The notes under the pieces were generated by a model, which was given only the letters and a program-made list of their open reading frames with translations, was not told the origin of the DNA and did not search any database. A stretch of DNA of 64,000 nt from Candidula unifasciata. Its lineage: Eukaryota; Mollusca; Gastropoda; Stylommatophora; Geomitridae. Position 1 is the stretch's first letter. The number at the start of each line of letters is the position of its first letter. The stretch is taken from NCBI GenBank assembly GCA_905116865.2, contig CAJHNH020008543.1, positions 1,113,335-1,177,334 of the forward strand, written 5' to 3'. Both the position numbers and the translations under genes were made by a program. Of this stretch, positions 23,305-34,346 are shown piece by piece.

Positions 23305-23578
23305 ATTCAGATGTTAACAGAGGTTAGGCTTGGCCACGTTATGAGAATGAATCCTGATATACCTGCCAAACTAGCTTTCACATGGATACCAGAGTCAAGG
23401 AGAAAAATAAAAGGGTGCCCAAAAACAATAGGGAGAGGAACGATGGAAAGTGACCCGAGTGCGACATCTCTGACATGGAAAACTGCACTGAAGATTGCAC
23501 AGGACAGGAAAGCACGGAAAGTCCTCTCTGAAGCCTCACGTGCCACTAGGGATAAAGAGAAGTGATGATGATGATTGA
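23305..23578 (+). pseudogene. LINE ORF2 C-terminal tail with TGA-repeat end
   Basis: An 84-residue open stretch (LGHVMRMNPDIPAKLAF ... LTWKTALKIAQDRKAR ... SRATRDKEK) matches the general pattern of LINE ORF2 C-termini: a GHV-RM motif, a W-P--KRK-GRP-like segment, then a LTW---A---A-DR segment. The stop is followed by tgatgatgatgattga, a microsatellite-like 3' tail. RT and endonuclease are missing (5' truncation). Confidence 0.8.
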
Positions 23579-24327
23579 TGAACGGAGGTTACAGCCTTTT
23601 GCTGCACTCAGACCATTCGTATTGCTTGCCGTTAGTGCAGTCTATTTTCGTTCTCTCCCTGACGATCTTCTAATGACTAGCAACGAGGTCTTTCCGGTCA
23701 AGTACGATGTGGTGTCCAGTATGTCGGGCACCAAGTCCGCTTCCACAATTGTGTTTGCATAACTCGTTTGAGAGAAGTCTGAGAACGACAAAAACGACTT
23801 CCAATTTCACTTCAATTTCGTCTGGGTAGAGCTGTCTGTGCTTGCGTACCAAGAGAGTAGTCAAGAGTTTTTTGCGTTCATCGGTTGTATACTATAGCGG
23901 CAAAGATCTGGTTATTCGTTCACTTTTAGACATTTCATTTGTTTAAGAACTTCAGTTTTGTTACACATCCGTTTTACACATGTGATTTATTTCTCTGCAC
24001 ACTGTTGGTTCGTCGAAACTTAGACAAAATGGCGCCCCGAACCCACACGTGGAGCTCTAAGTTTAATTCCTCAGTTTTTCTCTACTAGTACTCATCTGTA
24101 GTGGAAGCCGAGTTATTCGCTCGCCTGCAAGTCCGGAGATAAAGTGTTAAAATCCGCCTTGAAAAAGATTTAGGCCCAATAAAAGAATCGTAGATTTTGT
24201 GTTTACATACTCCTCTGGTGCCAATCTAGTCTTATCACAATGAGTACCAGATAAGGCCTGGGAAGAAAGGGCTCTGTTCACTCCACCTCGTATCTCGTGG
24301 TCTAGAACAGGTGTGTGGTTTTTATAA
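23579..24327. other. Unassigned non-coding sequence
   Basis: No coding ORF. Nothing matched the repeat families recognised elsewhere. Confidence 0.4.
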
Positions 24328-24690
24328 CGGATCAACATCATGCCACGTGGTAGTAACAAATGAGTGTTTCGTTCTACTCCTAACTCAAGCCTGAGTCCAA
24401 AGAAGTGCATAAACTCCGTAGCACAGGCGAGGATCCAGAAATTTTTAAAGTAGACTTTTAGCTCCAAGTTTTGCCCGATCAGCGCCGTTAGGATTTTTTT
24501 TTTTTTTTCGATTTCCAACTGCCAAAGGATTTTTTAACGTGTGCAACAATACACACGGGCGTCCTATCCTACTACACAGAGACTAGGGGAAATTACTAGA
24601 AGTCCACATCGAAAAACCCTAGCCCTCGCTGGGACCTGAATAAGGACCCCTATCACTCAAAGTGGGCGCCATACCTCGAGAACACTCTGC
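24328..24690 (-). repeat. SINE-B, near full length
   Basis: The + strand shows ggatcaacatcatgccacg, tctactcctaactcaagcc, cgatttccaactgcc and gaaattactagaagtccac, colinear with the copy at 43,122-43,473. Confidence 0.7.
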
Positions 24691-24845
24691 CCCTTTGCGG
24701 CCTAGAACAGGTGATAAAATAACATGTCATATCCAAAAGGCATTTAATCAGTTATTCTTAATTCCAGCCTCACGGCAAACGGGTCAACCCCATAGTAACT
24801 CCGTTCATTTGACGGCGAAAACCACACAGAATACCCACTGCTGTC

Positions 24846-24888
24846 CCTTGTGAACAATTCTGCTACCCCAAACAGGGGAAATCCACAG
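24846..24888 (+). repeat. Dispersed repeat R2, copy 1
   Basis: The word taccccaaacaggggaaat followed by ccacagg recurs at about 44,121 and 63,231 within longer similar segments. Here it directly adjoins the tail of a minus-strand LINE. Confidence 0.45.
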
Positions 24889-25240
24889 GTTGTTGTTGTT
24901 CGTCTATCACGAGTGATGAAGACCACCTTCATTCAAAATAGTAATAATCAATGATTATGAGTTTGAAGGTGGTTGATTAGTCCAATATGAGCCTTAAAAG
25001 TTCTTGAACAGTGCGGACAACAGATGGAAGCCGCAGTAAGTGTGGGATTAGCAACCTCCGCTGCCTGGCAGGCCGATGCACCATGTCTGAGGGACGTACG
25101 CCATCTAGAACGGTCTTGCGCAGCAGCCTCCCACGTCGCTGTGTTGATGCCAAAAGAATTAAGAGCAGTCTTGAGTGTGTTCTTATAGCTCTTTTTCTGT
25201 CCTCCCTGCCTAATCTTGTCCTCCCTTTGTGGGATGCAAT
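24889..25240 (-). pseudogene. LINE ORF2 C-terminus with C2H2 finger and (ACA)n tail
   Basis: The minus strand encodes QGGQKKSYKNTLKTALNSF, then WEAAAQDRSRWR, then a C2H2 finger (CPHCSRTFKAHIGLINHLQTH). This gag-knuckle-like ending is common in a class of invertebrate and fish LINE ORF2 proteins. After the stop the strand runs into gacgaacaacaacaacc, a short ACA-repeat tail. The related copy at 26,905-27,560 is longer. Confidence 0.8.
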
Positions 25241-25425
25241 TTTTCATTACTTGAAGCCCTACTCTGGTTCTTGCCAGGGGCCGCAATATAGCCCGGCCAT
25301 AAATATGGTTTAATCGCTGATCGCGGTTTCTGGGACCTCTCCACGGGTGATCCTCATCCTCATAGTGGCACTTTTTGTCATCAAGTGTTTATCGCTTGTG
25401 TGATGTTCTGGTGGCGTAAAAGAAG
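25210..25425 (+). repeat. Dispersed repeat R, copy 3
   Basis: It carries gccaggggccgcaatatag, gggacctctccacggg, cctcatcc and gtgtttatcgcttg, then a gata-like tail. Its left part overlaps the end of the LINE remnant. Confidence 0.6.
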
Positions 25426-25654
25426 ATAGAGATAGATCCTCCCCGGGACCTCTTCAATTGATGGAGCTCGCCATAAAATACTCTCTTTGGGAGGTGATAT
25501 TCTAGGTTAGGTGACCAACCCAACGCAGCTGACAATTCCTATACGGCTAATACAGCTATAATCGTAACCAGAAACTGTAAACCAGGGACATTGTTTCTAA
25601 AGCAAACGCCACGTATAGGACACTATCTGGCGTCTAGGTGTGTATACGGTGACT

Positions 25655-25795
25655 CCAGCTAGAGCTCCCATTTTATTTATAGACCAATAAAAACTCAACG
25701 GGTGATGTGGTCAATATTACGTCGATCACCTTTACCTCCTAGATCTTTTCCTAGTACCCTTCTTAGATTGGGACGACCTGTGTGCCTGGTGCCTG
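25655..25795 (-). repeat. SINE-A, central part
   Basis: It contains tttatagaccaat, gggtgatgtggtcaatatta and a ttgggacgacctgtg word. Both ends are lost. Confidence 0.55.
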
Positions 25796-25861
25796 TGTAA
25801 GGTTGTTGTGTTTTTTATTTTTAAATTCATGATTCATACACAGAGAGCCACGCTGACTGAA

Positions 25862-26063
25862 GAAATATAATGAACGCAAAGCAAGGGAAAGACCACGAAA
25901 GATATGGAGCGACACCATCAGGAGCAACCTAAAAGAAATATAAACACCAATTTGTACAAAGCATTGGAAAAAACGTACTAATGGTCCTCCCATTTTCTCT
26001 CCCCCCCCCCCCCTTTCCACCCCCCCTCCCACTAACACCCGGCTGAGGTAAATGATGGAAGAG
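25862..26063 (+). pseudogene. LINE ORF2 extreme C-terminus, same family as 4290-6062
   Basis: It encodes RPRKIWSDTIRSNLKEI and then a stop, matching RPRKRWSDGIKNSLTEM of the LINE at 4.3-6.06 kb. The 3' UTR words ctgaggtaaatgatggaaga correspond to gaggtacaaggtggaaga there. The (GAA)n tail that follows is greatly expanded. Confidence 0.75.
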
Positions 26064-26390
26064 AAGAAGAAAAAAAGAAAGAAAAGAAGAAGAAGAAGAA
26101 GAAGAAGAAGAAGAAGAAGAAGAAGAAGAAGAAGAAGAAGAAGAAGAAGAAGAAGAAGAAGAAGAAGAAGAAGAAGAAAAGAAGAAGAAGAAGAAGAAGA
26201 AGAAGAAGAAGAAAGAAGAAGAAGAAGAAAGAAGAAGAAGAAGAAGAAGAAGAAGAGAAGAATAAGAAGAAGAAAGAAGAAGAAGAAGAAGAAGAAGAAG
26301 AAGAAGAAGAAGAAGAAGAAGAAGAAGAAGAAGAAGAAGAAGAAGAAGAAGAAGAAGAAGAAGAAGAACAAGAAGAAGAAGAAGAAGAAG

Positions 26391-26438
<48 letters not shown>

Positions 26439-26450
26439 AACAACAACAAG
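26060..26450 (+). repeat. Long (GAA)n then (CAA)n microsatellite grown from a LINE tail
   Basis: About 330 bp of GAA units with scattered interruptions, then about 55 bp of CAA units. It begins exactly where the LINE 3' UTR ends. All ORFs over it (Lys/Arg-rich on +, Leu/Phe/Ser-rich on -) are artefacts. Confidence 0.95.
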
Positions 26451-26904
26451 ATTCATAAAACTAATTTTGTACACTCCTTCGAGTCTAATTAATTTCTTTA
26501 TAAAATCGACAGTAAATGCTTTGATAGATTACGCTGATATTACTCGGTTTCACAGATCCTAATGTCAACACTACAGTAAAGTCGGCCACATTTTCTGCCC
26601 GAGTTCCCTGTCTACGGGCACCTAGATTCACAATTCATTACTGGTTGCAATCACCGGGCCAAAAATCTATACATAATCTGCCCAGAAGATGATTAGTACG
26701 TGTCAATATCTTAAGCTTTTCAACACCACTAGTCGTATATAACTTCCTCTCCTCCCCCTCCTCCTCTTCTTCTGCGTCCGCTTCTTCTTCTTATAATTAT
26801 TATTATTTTCTTCTTGTTCTTGTTCTTTTGTTCTCAAAAGAAAGCTTGGCACGCCTTGATGTATGTGTGCTGTTCATTAAGATGACGATGACTACTCTTT
26901 CTCA

Positions 26905-27560
26905 TCAAGTATGAGTACGAAAATGACTGATGTGGCCGATACGGGAACAAAAAGTTCTTGGACAGTGAGGACAGCATATGAGTGTTGTGCCAGCGAGGGG
27001 ATCTCCTACAGTCGCCTTTCTGTCCATCCTTTTCCTAATAAGTCTTGCTGTTCTGTTTGCTTCACATGTAGCCGCGCACTTGTGTAGAACTGTACGCCAT
27101 GCATTTCGGTCTTGAGAGGCAGCCTCCCATTTGGTGTCATTTATCCCAAATGCTTTGAGTGAAGACTTCAAGGTGTCCTTAAAGCGTTTCTTTTGCCCGC
27201 CTTGTGAAGGTTTACCGTTTTGCAGCTCACCATAGAAAAGGTGTTTTTTTGGGGGGTGGGGGGGGGAGCCTGTGATCTGGCATGCCCAGTAAATTTGATA
27301 CTGCAACAGTAGTGTGGATGCTGGGCAAAGCTGCTTTCTCTAGGACTACGGTATCAGTTACTTTGTCTTGCCATCTGATCAGCATTAGTTTTCTAAGACT
27401 AAGGCAGACTGTGAAATTAGTTTAACTTTCTGGCCTGGCGCTGGTATACAGTCCATGTTTCACACGCGTACAGCAGTGTAGTTAATACAGCTGCTCTGTA
27501 TACTTTAAACGCCTTGATGTAGTTTGCACCTAGACTGCATAATCTGCGCCTTTCGTCCTA
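26905..27560 (-). pseudogene. LINE ORF2 C-terminal region with C2H2 finger
   Basis: The minus strand 27,306-26,905 encodes LFYGELQNGKPSQGGQKK, RFKDTLKSSLKAFGI, WEAASQDRNAWR and a C2H2 finger (CPHCPRTFCSRIGHISHFRTH). RT-like sequence with stops continues upstream to about 27,560. It belongs to the same LINE family as 24,889-25,240. Confidence 0.82.
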
Positions 27561-28142
27561 ACACACCAGATTTCAACAAACCATTAACCCATTAGTTAAT
27601 AGCCGTTTACGACAAGATTTGTAAGAGGCAGTAGGTAAACCCCAGCCTCAACCCGACCCCCTTCCCACTCTCAAATGGGGTCGCAGAACCCACCCTGGGG
27701 GACATTTTCTGTGTCTTTCCTGTCTCGGTACAGTATATGCAAAAACCACACATTGTGGCTTCATAACAAAAGGCACAGTTTTTTTTTTTAATGGAAAGTT
27801 TTAACTCGATGTCGTTTCCTTCTTTATCTTCGTAACTGTAAATAATTTGCAAAGCCGAAAATATTATATTTAAATTAAAAAAATATAATCAACAGAAGTT
27901 AGTTTAAAAGCGAATTTGTCTTTCATTTACGATGGCATTGCAGTCTTCTTAAGTACTTCAAATTCAGATTAGAATGCATGGGTCTACATGTTTATTAATT
28001 TTTGACACACGCATAGAATAGTAACTTTGCACATAACACTATGATAATAAGTAACTTTCCCTAAATTCTAAGTCTGAACATGAATTAAGTGTCTGTCCTG
28101 GTAAGGGGAAAAACGTAGTCAATATCATCATTTGAAATTATG

Positions 28143-28145
<3 letters not shown>
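27561..28145. other. AT-rich non-coding sequence
   Basis: No gene or family match. The 27,607-27,852 minus ORF lacks coding character. Confidence 0.4.
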
Positions 28146-28212
<67 letters not shown>

Positions 28213-28222
28213 TTATATATAC
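28146..28222 (+). repeat. (AT)n microsatellite
   Basis: About 35 AT units. Confidence 0.95.
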
Positions 28223-28394
28223 ATAAAGATACTGTTTACTGATTACTGATTTAAGAATCAACATCATAGCACACAAGGCATACCCCCAGATGCTCCGTCT
28301 CCCGCAGTAAATGACATAAGGTGTAGATGCTAACTGTTCCCGCAGTACACTGATTATGCACACGCCAAACGCTTCCTCTCATCCGTCCCTCCTT

Positions 28395-28876
28395 GTCAGG
28401 TCCACACTTAAATCCTCGTTCACACATTCTTGCCCATGTTATTTCGTTTCATCTCGTGTATTCTGCCAGAAGTCGTTCATATATGGTCTTCAGAATATCT
28501 CCCTTGGCCAGAACTAGTGTTCCTGTAGCTTTCGCTTTTTTAGCAAGAAAATCCGCTCTCTCATTCTCTCGCACTTTTGCCCGTGATTCCCTGCAATGTT
28601 GGCGTACTGATGCATGGTATCCACTCATACTTCATTAGTGCCTTTTAAACCTTCCGTAGTGTCGACTGAGAATTAGACACAGTAATTCCTCTGGTAACTT
28701 TATTTTCTGCTATTCACTTTAGAGCTGCAGTGATTGACTCTACTTACATTCACATGCTTGAAATTGTAGATAAAAAAAGCTGTGTTTTGTTCTGCCACAA
28801 TTTTTCCCTTAATTCTATCTGAAAATCCCCAGCCAGATCTTACACCACGATGAACAAAACCATCGGTGTACACTAC
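28395..28876 (-). pseudogene. RNase H domain of an I/Nimb-like LINE
   Basis: This is the 3' continuation of the LINE at 29,404-31,380. Reading down the minus strand, VVYTDG at about 28,876-28,858 gives the first RNase H aspartate, with SGWGFS after it. Near 28,550 the motif RENERADFLAKKAT marks the end of the RNase H fold (NERAD with a catalytic Asp). The domain is cut by the hAT element at 28,877-29,395. Removing that element and one copy of its 8-bp duplication joins the frame without a shift. Confidence 0.8.
28869..28876. repeat. 8-bp target-site duplication, left copy (TACACTAC)
   Basis: Identical to 29,396-29,403. Perfect 8-bp duplications are the hallmark of hAT insertion. Confidence 0.9.
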
Positions 28877-29395
28877 CAGTATTGACACTTTTCTTTGACA
28901 AATAACATCCAAAACGGAGTCCGAAAAATATCTAAAAACATCTAAATTTGCGTGGAAAACATCTAAAAAAACATCCAAATGGAAAGTGTCACAAATTATA
29001 TAGCAATTAATATGAATTACCCTATAGAATCATGTCCTCATCTGTATTGAAGTCTGCATTACAAGATCCACAAGATAAACTTAGCTTGGATGACGAAATT
29101 GAAGCTTCAGATCCAAAATGACTTTGGTATGCTTCAGCTGTTCCAATTTTTTTAAATACCCAATCAGGGAGCTGATAAGTGGAACAGCCTTTTCCTACTC
29201 TTATCAGGCAAAATTTTATTGTCAAGACAGAATTTGAGAGTTCAAATTTCATCTTGTTTTTTAGGTTAGATTTGATAGATTTACTCCAAATGAAAAACAT
29301 CTAGAAAAAAAACCATCTAAAGGTCAAAAACGCCATCTAAATGCAAGCAAAAAACATCTAAATTTGGATGTAAAACGTCCAAAGTGGCAACACTG
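28877..29395 (-). mobile_element. hAT element (519 bp) nested in the LINE
   Basis: The left end reads cagtattgacacttt and the right end, on the complement, cagtgttgccacttt: 15-base terminal inverted repeats with two mismatches. The element is flanked by perfect TACACTAC duplications. Subterminal regions repeat the words acatctaaa and acatccaaa several times, as in hAT subterminal transposase-binding clusters. Inside, a minus-strand ORF of 92 codons (29,022-29,300; MKFELSNSVLTIKFCLIRVG, KKIGTAEAYQ) may be a remnant of transposase coding sequence, but I cannot assign it firmly. It is non-autonomous at this length. Confidence 0.88.
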
Positions 29396-29403
29396 TACAC
29401 TAC
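29396..29403. repeat. 8-bp target-site duplication, right copy (TACACTAC)
   Basis: Perfect match to 28,869-28,876. Confidence 0.9.
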
Positions 29404-31380
29404 TGCACATCTAGTCCAGCCTTTCTATTTATTATTAATCTAATTCTGCCATACCGTTACACCACTCTCTACATTCTCTTCATAACGTGACAATGACCTG
29501 ATGGAAACTGCTATTGTGGGTGTTCGTGTCGATCTATTCCTGCCCTCTGTGTATTTGCTTGACTGAGGCCGCCGTCTCGATAGTATCTTCAGCTAGTGCC
29601 ATCCATGACTTTCATCTTTTCAACCTGTCTTTTTCTTAAATCGTTCAAATAACCATGCAGCGGATGCCTTTCGTCATTGGTAACTCGCATAAAGGCCTTG
29701 ACTTGCGCCAGTGACAGTCTAGACCTTATCGATGTCAGCCCAAGCACATACCTCATTGTTTTAACTGGGGTGTCCCGTGTGCAACCCAAGACGATTCTCA
29801 TTCCTTTATTTTGAATCCTTTCAAACTGTGTACACTGTAAAGTAGATAGGGTTAATTTTCCTAGGCCATATTCGATTACAGAAAGGACCAAATGGTTGAA
29901 CAATAAGACCAATAATCTCTGTTCCATGTCTGACGCCACCATCGTCTTCAGTGCCGCCAGGCCACGCTTGCATTTGATCACAGTTTGCTCCACGTGATAT
30001 CTGTAGGACATACTGCGATCAAACTTCAAACCTAAGTATTTCAACTTATCTCTTCAGTCAACAATAATACCCTTCATGGATATGTTGGGCAAGTCTTCCT
30101 TCCCAATGATGTTATCCAAAAAGCACCACAAAACACTGGCCTTCCCTGGGTTTACCCTTGACCTTGTCTGTTCACACCACTCCGCCATCTCATGCAAAGC
30201 ACTTTGCAAGTCTCTGGTCATGTCGTGCCTGTCTGACCTGCTTCGATACATTGGGACATCATCTGCAAATGTCAAAGTTCGCCCTGGTCCAATGGGCTGA
30301 ATTTTTGCCAGATTTGCTGTAGTTAAACAAAACAGATGATAAATGCGTATTAGATCTGATCTCCATGTTCTCAAACAAAATGCCACTGTTCTTTCTAACA
30401 ATGCTGCCCCCATTCAATTAGCTAACCAAGGGTTCACACCACAATCCATCGCGCACTGCATAAGATTGGTCAAAGCGATTATAAGCATTTTCAAGATCTA
30501 TTGCGACAGCGATTGTTTCTTGCTTTCGCTGAAATCCTTCATACACATTATATGCGAACGACCCAGCATTGTCCCATGTTGCCTTTGATGGCTTATAGCT
30601 GCCCGTGGTGTCGGGTAGAATGCCCCTTCTTTTTGGCAGTTTGCCATACACATTTTGCAGAATTATGATTCAATAGCTGCTGAGCTGCGAGGGATCCCTG
30701 CCTGGCCTTGGAAATGGTTTAAGATAGCTGTGTAACCAGTCATCTGGTACATTTGACGTTGGGATACTGTCATTAAAGTTCCTCACGAATCGTGGGTATT
30801 TCATCACTACCTGTTTGATATGGCCATAGGGTACACCGTCTGGCCCCGGAGCATTATTTCTGCTGTCTCCCAATGCCACTTTTACGTCGATTTCAGCCAC
30901 CAAGTCTTCTTAATCGTTGTTTATGACAGTGCAATGCCTGAGATTCTCTAGAGTGTTGCGCCGATCTGTCATTTCGTCTTTATCCTTTTGGATTAAATAC
31001 CGCCTTAAAAAAAAAAAAAAAAAAAAATTCTTGCCATTTCTCCTGGTCACTTGTTCACATTTCAACTCCCGAATCCTGAACATTTAGCATTTGATGAATG
31101 GTACTTTAAACAAAAAATTCATTTGTCGGTGCAAATTGCAGAATTTATGTAGTGTTTCTCCCCCGCTACGTCTGTCATAAAATTTTCCCAAATACTTTCC
31201 TTGGCCTCTTTGGCACATATTTTAAATGCATTACTCCGGTTTTGTTTAACTTAAAGATTTCGTTCAATGTCTTCATAATTTGCAGGTCTTAGTTTCCGTG
31301 CTTTCTGCCATGCATTCGTAACCAACGTTTTTGCTTTCCATGCCTTGTCCACATGTTCGTTCCACCACGGTGGTTACACA
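29404..31380 (-). pseudogene. I/Nimb-like LINE reverse transcriptase, frameshifted
   Basis: The minus strand carries successive RT blocks in shifting frames. Near 31.3 kb is a WWNEHVDKAWKAK-like linker. At 30,903-30,670 is NNAPGPDGVPYGHIKQV (RT fingers). At 30,651-30,418 is VAIDLENAYNRFDQ (motif A with its Asp). At 30,413-30,054 is LTFADDVPMY (catalytic FADD at 30,258-30,269) and NPGKASVLW. At 30,044-29,589 is MKYLGLKFDRSM and the thumb/connection region IQNKGMRIVLGCTRDTP. An A homopolymer interrupts near 31,005. The RNase H that follows places it with I-superfamily elements; Nimb is my best guess. The 5' endonuclease region was not found. Not active as read. Confidence 0.88.
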
Positions 31381-31673
31381 AATATAAATAAAGGATAATT
31401 TTCACCAATAATAATATGGTCTATAAAACCAAACTTCCAAACAGGCATTAACACCATTTCTAGAATTAAATATATTTAGCCCCACACAACAGGGTTTAGA
31501 TGTCATTAGCTGATGATCACCTGCATTCAATGTAATGTCGATGTTAGTCACGATGGACTGACGATCGAACAAAACCTGGCCAGTAGATCTCTGCGTGAGG
31601 AGATTCAATTAGGGATTATATGCATGTTCCGGTTTTTATCCACATTCATTCTGTAAAATCATGAAATAACATT

Positions 31674-31700
31674 TAATAAATAAATAAATAAATAAATAAA
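31674..31700 (+). repeat. (AATA)n microsatellite
   Basis: About six AATA units. Confidence 0.85.
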
Positions 31701-31788
31701 ATCAGTAGTTCATACAAAAATGGGGCCAGTATCTTATGTCAAGTACGTCACAAAGTGTCGAAATATATCCCTTGCTTCTTGTTTCTTG

Positions 31789-31789
<1 letters not shown>

Positions 31790-31842
<53 letters not shown>

Positions 31843-31872
31843 GTGTGCGTGTGTGTGTGTATGTGTGTGTGT
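31790..31872 (+). repeat. (AT)n(GT)n microsatellite
   Basis: About 24 AT units followed by interrupted GT units. Confidence 0.95.
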
Positions 31873-32237
31873 AAAGTATCACGCCGATAACAATTTAAGC
31901 CTCCTAGTTTATTTCCTTACATCACAGAAGGAGTTTCTCAGCCACTGCACGAATACCTTAGCATCAGTGAGGATCAAAATGTGTGATTACCATAATTGCA
32001 CATAATATAAAATAATAATTGGTGGGTAGGTTTTAAAACTTTGAAATTTAGCCAGCGGATAAAATATTACAATTACCAACGTGAAATCAGTGGGTTCATT
32101 AGGAATTTATGTCGTTAATGCTACATGCAAATGTTACAGACGCATTCTACGAATTAGTTATTAAGAAAAGAAAACTAACAAATATGTCAAAGGCAAAATA
32201 TAAACATTTGCAGGACATCAAGACCCCCCTCCCCAGC
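31873..32237. other. Unassigned AT-rich sequence
   Basis: No coding or repeat signal seen. Confidence 0.4.
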
Positions 32238-32515
32238 AGTGGTGAAAGCTAGACTGGTTCGGGTACGTGGTGAGACATGATTCGATTGCAAAGACAGAAG
32301 TACTTCGAGGAACATTGGAAGTTAGTCGAAGAAGAGTAGCGCAAAGAATAACCTGGAATAACAACATCAAGAAATAGACAGGACTCAGTTAAGATACACT
32401 TATTCATCAATTGGAAAACAGAGAAAGATGGTGGGTTTTGTGTGCTAGGGCTTCCATCAATACACATCCACGACCTTAGCGGGTCAAGGGTGATGTTATG
32501 TTATGTTATATGTTT
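32238..32515 (+). pseudogene. LINE ORF2 C-terminus with (ATGTT)n tail
   Basis: The + strand reads WFGYVVRHDSIAKTEVLRGT, then VSRRRVAQRITWNNNIKK, then a stop and WTGLS-like sequence after a mutation. This is a known LINE ORF2 ending pattern (GHV-RHDS, R-R-R--W-DNIK-WTG). It terminates in gatgttatgttatgttat, a pentanucleotide tail. Heavily decayed. Confidence 0.72.
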
Positions 32516-32850
32516 TCATTCTAATGGACACGCTACTTTCGAATTCCAACTACAAAATATATTTTTTTTTTAATGTGTGCTTTATTTACATGTGTCAGGC
32601 GAGCTATTTAAATTTGTTTGAGGAGGCTAGATATCTGAGTGACTACCCAAGAATAATGCAGGATTATATCATCTTTGTATTATTGTAATGAATACAATGC
32701 ACGGGGTGAGACAAACATGCGTGTTTACGTCGGAGGTGCACATTGTTCCTGTAACAAATTCTGCTCAAAGGTGTCACAGAATTCGTGACTGCATCTCACT
32801 GAAATCCAGAAGTAACTTAACACAGCACAGACACCTAAGTTTTATCATCA

Positions 32851-33050
32851 TCCATTTGTAGGATGCAATTTGTCGTTATTTAAAAACCCCACACTGGCTC
32901 TTGCCAGGGGCAGCAATATAGCCCGGCCAAAAAAATACCTATGGCTGAACGCGGTTTCCGGGACCTCTCCATGGGTGATCCTCATCCACATGGTGGCACT
33001 TTATGTCATCAGGTGTTTATCGCTTGTGTGATGTCCTAGTGGGGTAAAAT
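32851..33050 (+). repeat. Dispersed repeat R, copy 4
   Basis: Landmarks gccaggggcagcaatatag, gggacctctccatggg, cctcatcc, gtgtttatcgcttg and gtcctagtggggtaaaa. No obvious simple-repeat tail. Confidence 0.65.
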
Positions 33051-33221
33051 GTACTACTACACAGCACAGACATTTTGTTTCGTTACCATAAAACTTTGCT
33101 CCAGTGATCAAACCCTCTCCTAGGAAAATCATCTCATTCATAATGTTGGACTACTCAGCCGTGCAGTGATCAATATTCAGCTGTTTCTTTTTCCGAAACA
33201 CCCAGCGTTTTTATTCTCTCC

Positions 33222-33297
33222 CCCCCCCCCCCCCCCCCCCCCGCTTTTCCCGTTTTTTTTTTTTTTTTTTTTTTTTTTATTTTTTTTTTTTTTTTTA
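33222..33297 (+). repeat. Poly-C / poly-T tract
   Basis: A C run of about 20, then T runs with one interruption. Length is uncertain in any assembly. Confidence 0.9.
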
Positions 33298-33819
33298 ATC
33301 ATTTTTCTTTTATCTAATTTTTTATATATATCCTTTAAATCAATTGCCTCCTTTTCTCGTGCTTAATTTATATTTACTTTGTAACAGCTCATCCTATCTT
33401 TCTTTTTTTTAACTTTCTGGTAATTTCGGTTCTATGTGACTTTCCGTGTTGTTTATGGCTGTTGATTTTATAAAGATTCGGGTCGAAACGTTTGGTTGTG
33501 CTCGTTTGCTTAATTTCCCTCCTTTAGCAAGCTAAACGTAGTCGGTGTTGTTATTTTTTCTAAAGTGTCAGATAGAAAATACAGTTACTTTGTTATGTAC
33601 CACTAGAACACAGTAAATTACATTGTATCAGGTCCATATATTCGGTGACCAAATATTACATCAAGGCTGCAGTTCATATGATGGGGTCGAGATAATGTCT
33701 AGCGTGTTGAGTTGAAATGAGTTCTTCTCCTTCTTCGCTTTCACCGGCTGTAAACTGCGGTAGGCAGTTATGCTGGTTATAGAATCTGACTGTTGCGTTC
33801 AGATCTGACTTAATTTATA
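33298..33819. other. Unassigned non-coding sequence
   Basis: No gene or known family from this window. Confidence 0.4.
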
Positions 33820-33915
33820 CAGCTGGTTCCTAGCCTCTCAGGCATATGTAAACTGACTTTAAAGGAAACGTCCAGTTAGTCGACTCTTACTACATGCATG
33901 TTGGGGAGCCAGTGG
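33820..33915 (+). repeat. Dispersed repeat R4, copy 3
   Basis: ctggttcctagcctctcagg, gactttaaaggaaacgtcc and a following ctactacatgcatg align with the copies at 3465 and 18,590. Confidence 0.5.
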
Positions 33916-33926
33916 ATCTATTCTAG

Positions 33927-34150
33927 ATGGAGGAGAATCATTTGTATAAGCTCGAGAAATACAGTGATTTAGCAGCCGGTTTGAGGAGAAACGAGGCTTA
34001 CACAGTGCGGGTATTTGCCGTCGAAGTGGGAGCGAGAGGCCTCGTTTCCACTTCGCTCTACAATGTGGTTAAAGAGTTAGGATTGCGCGGTAATGAACGG
34101 AAACGGGCACTCAAAAACTGGGAGAGGTGGCCGAAAGGGCTCTAGCTGGT
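33927..34150 (+). pseudogene. LINE ORF2 C-terminal fragment cut by the assembly gap
   Basis: An open 72-codon stretch (HLYKLEKYSDLAAGLRR, VRVFAVEVGARGLVSTS, LGLRGNERKRAL) matches the post-RT C-terminal module of mollusc-type LINE polyproteins. The same module lies inverted at 39,662-40,003 and, more decayed, at 57,590-58,520. It ends at the Ns within the AERA segment, so it is truncated by the gap. Confidence 0.75.
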
Positions 34151-34167
34151 NNNNNNNNNNNNNNNNN
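34151..34167. other. Assembly gap (17 N)
   Basis: Seventeen unresolved bases separate the LINE fragment from copy 2 of unit U. The true distance and adjacency are unknown. Confidence 1.
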
Positions 34168-34346
34168 TTTTCTTAACCGCCAGCGCCTTTTTTCAATTAA
34201 ATTTTGTCCCCGGCGCCCTAACCTAAGTAAAAGTATGACTATTCCTATGTAAGAAATTAAAAAAAAAATTGGGTATCTTCGAATATATCGCGGCGACCCT
34301 GTGAAGTAGCCGCAGTACTACATGGCGCACAGTTTGGAAATCACTG
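34168..34346 (-). mobile_element. hAT-type MITE, left end lost in gap
   Basis: Same element as 10,390-10,581 with one- or two-base differences. Its right terminus (aaatcactg) and the next bases tcttatat are intact. Confidence 0.65.

Noticed and set aside
25763..26492. ORFs of 146-228 codons on both strands
   Set aside because: Pure translations of (GAA)n/(CAA)n.
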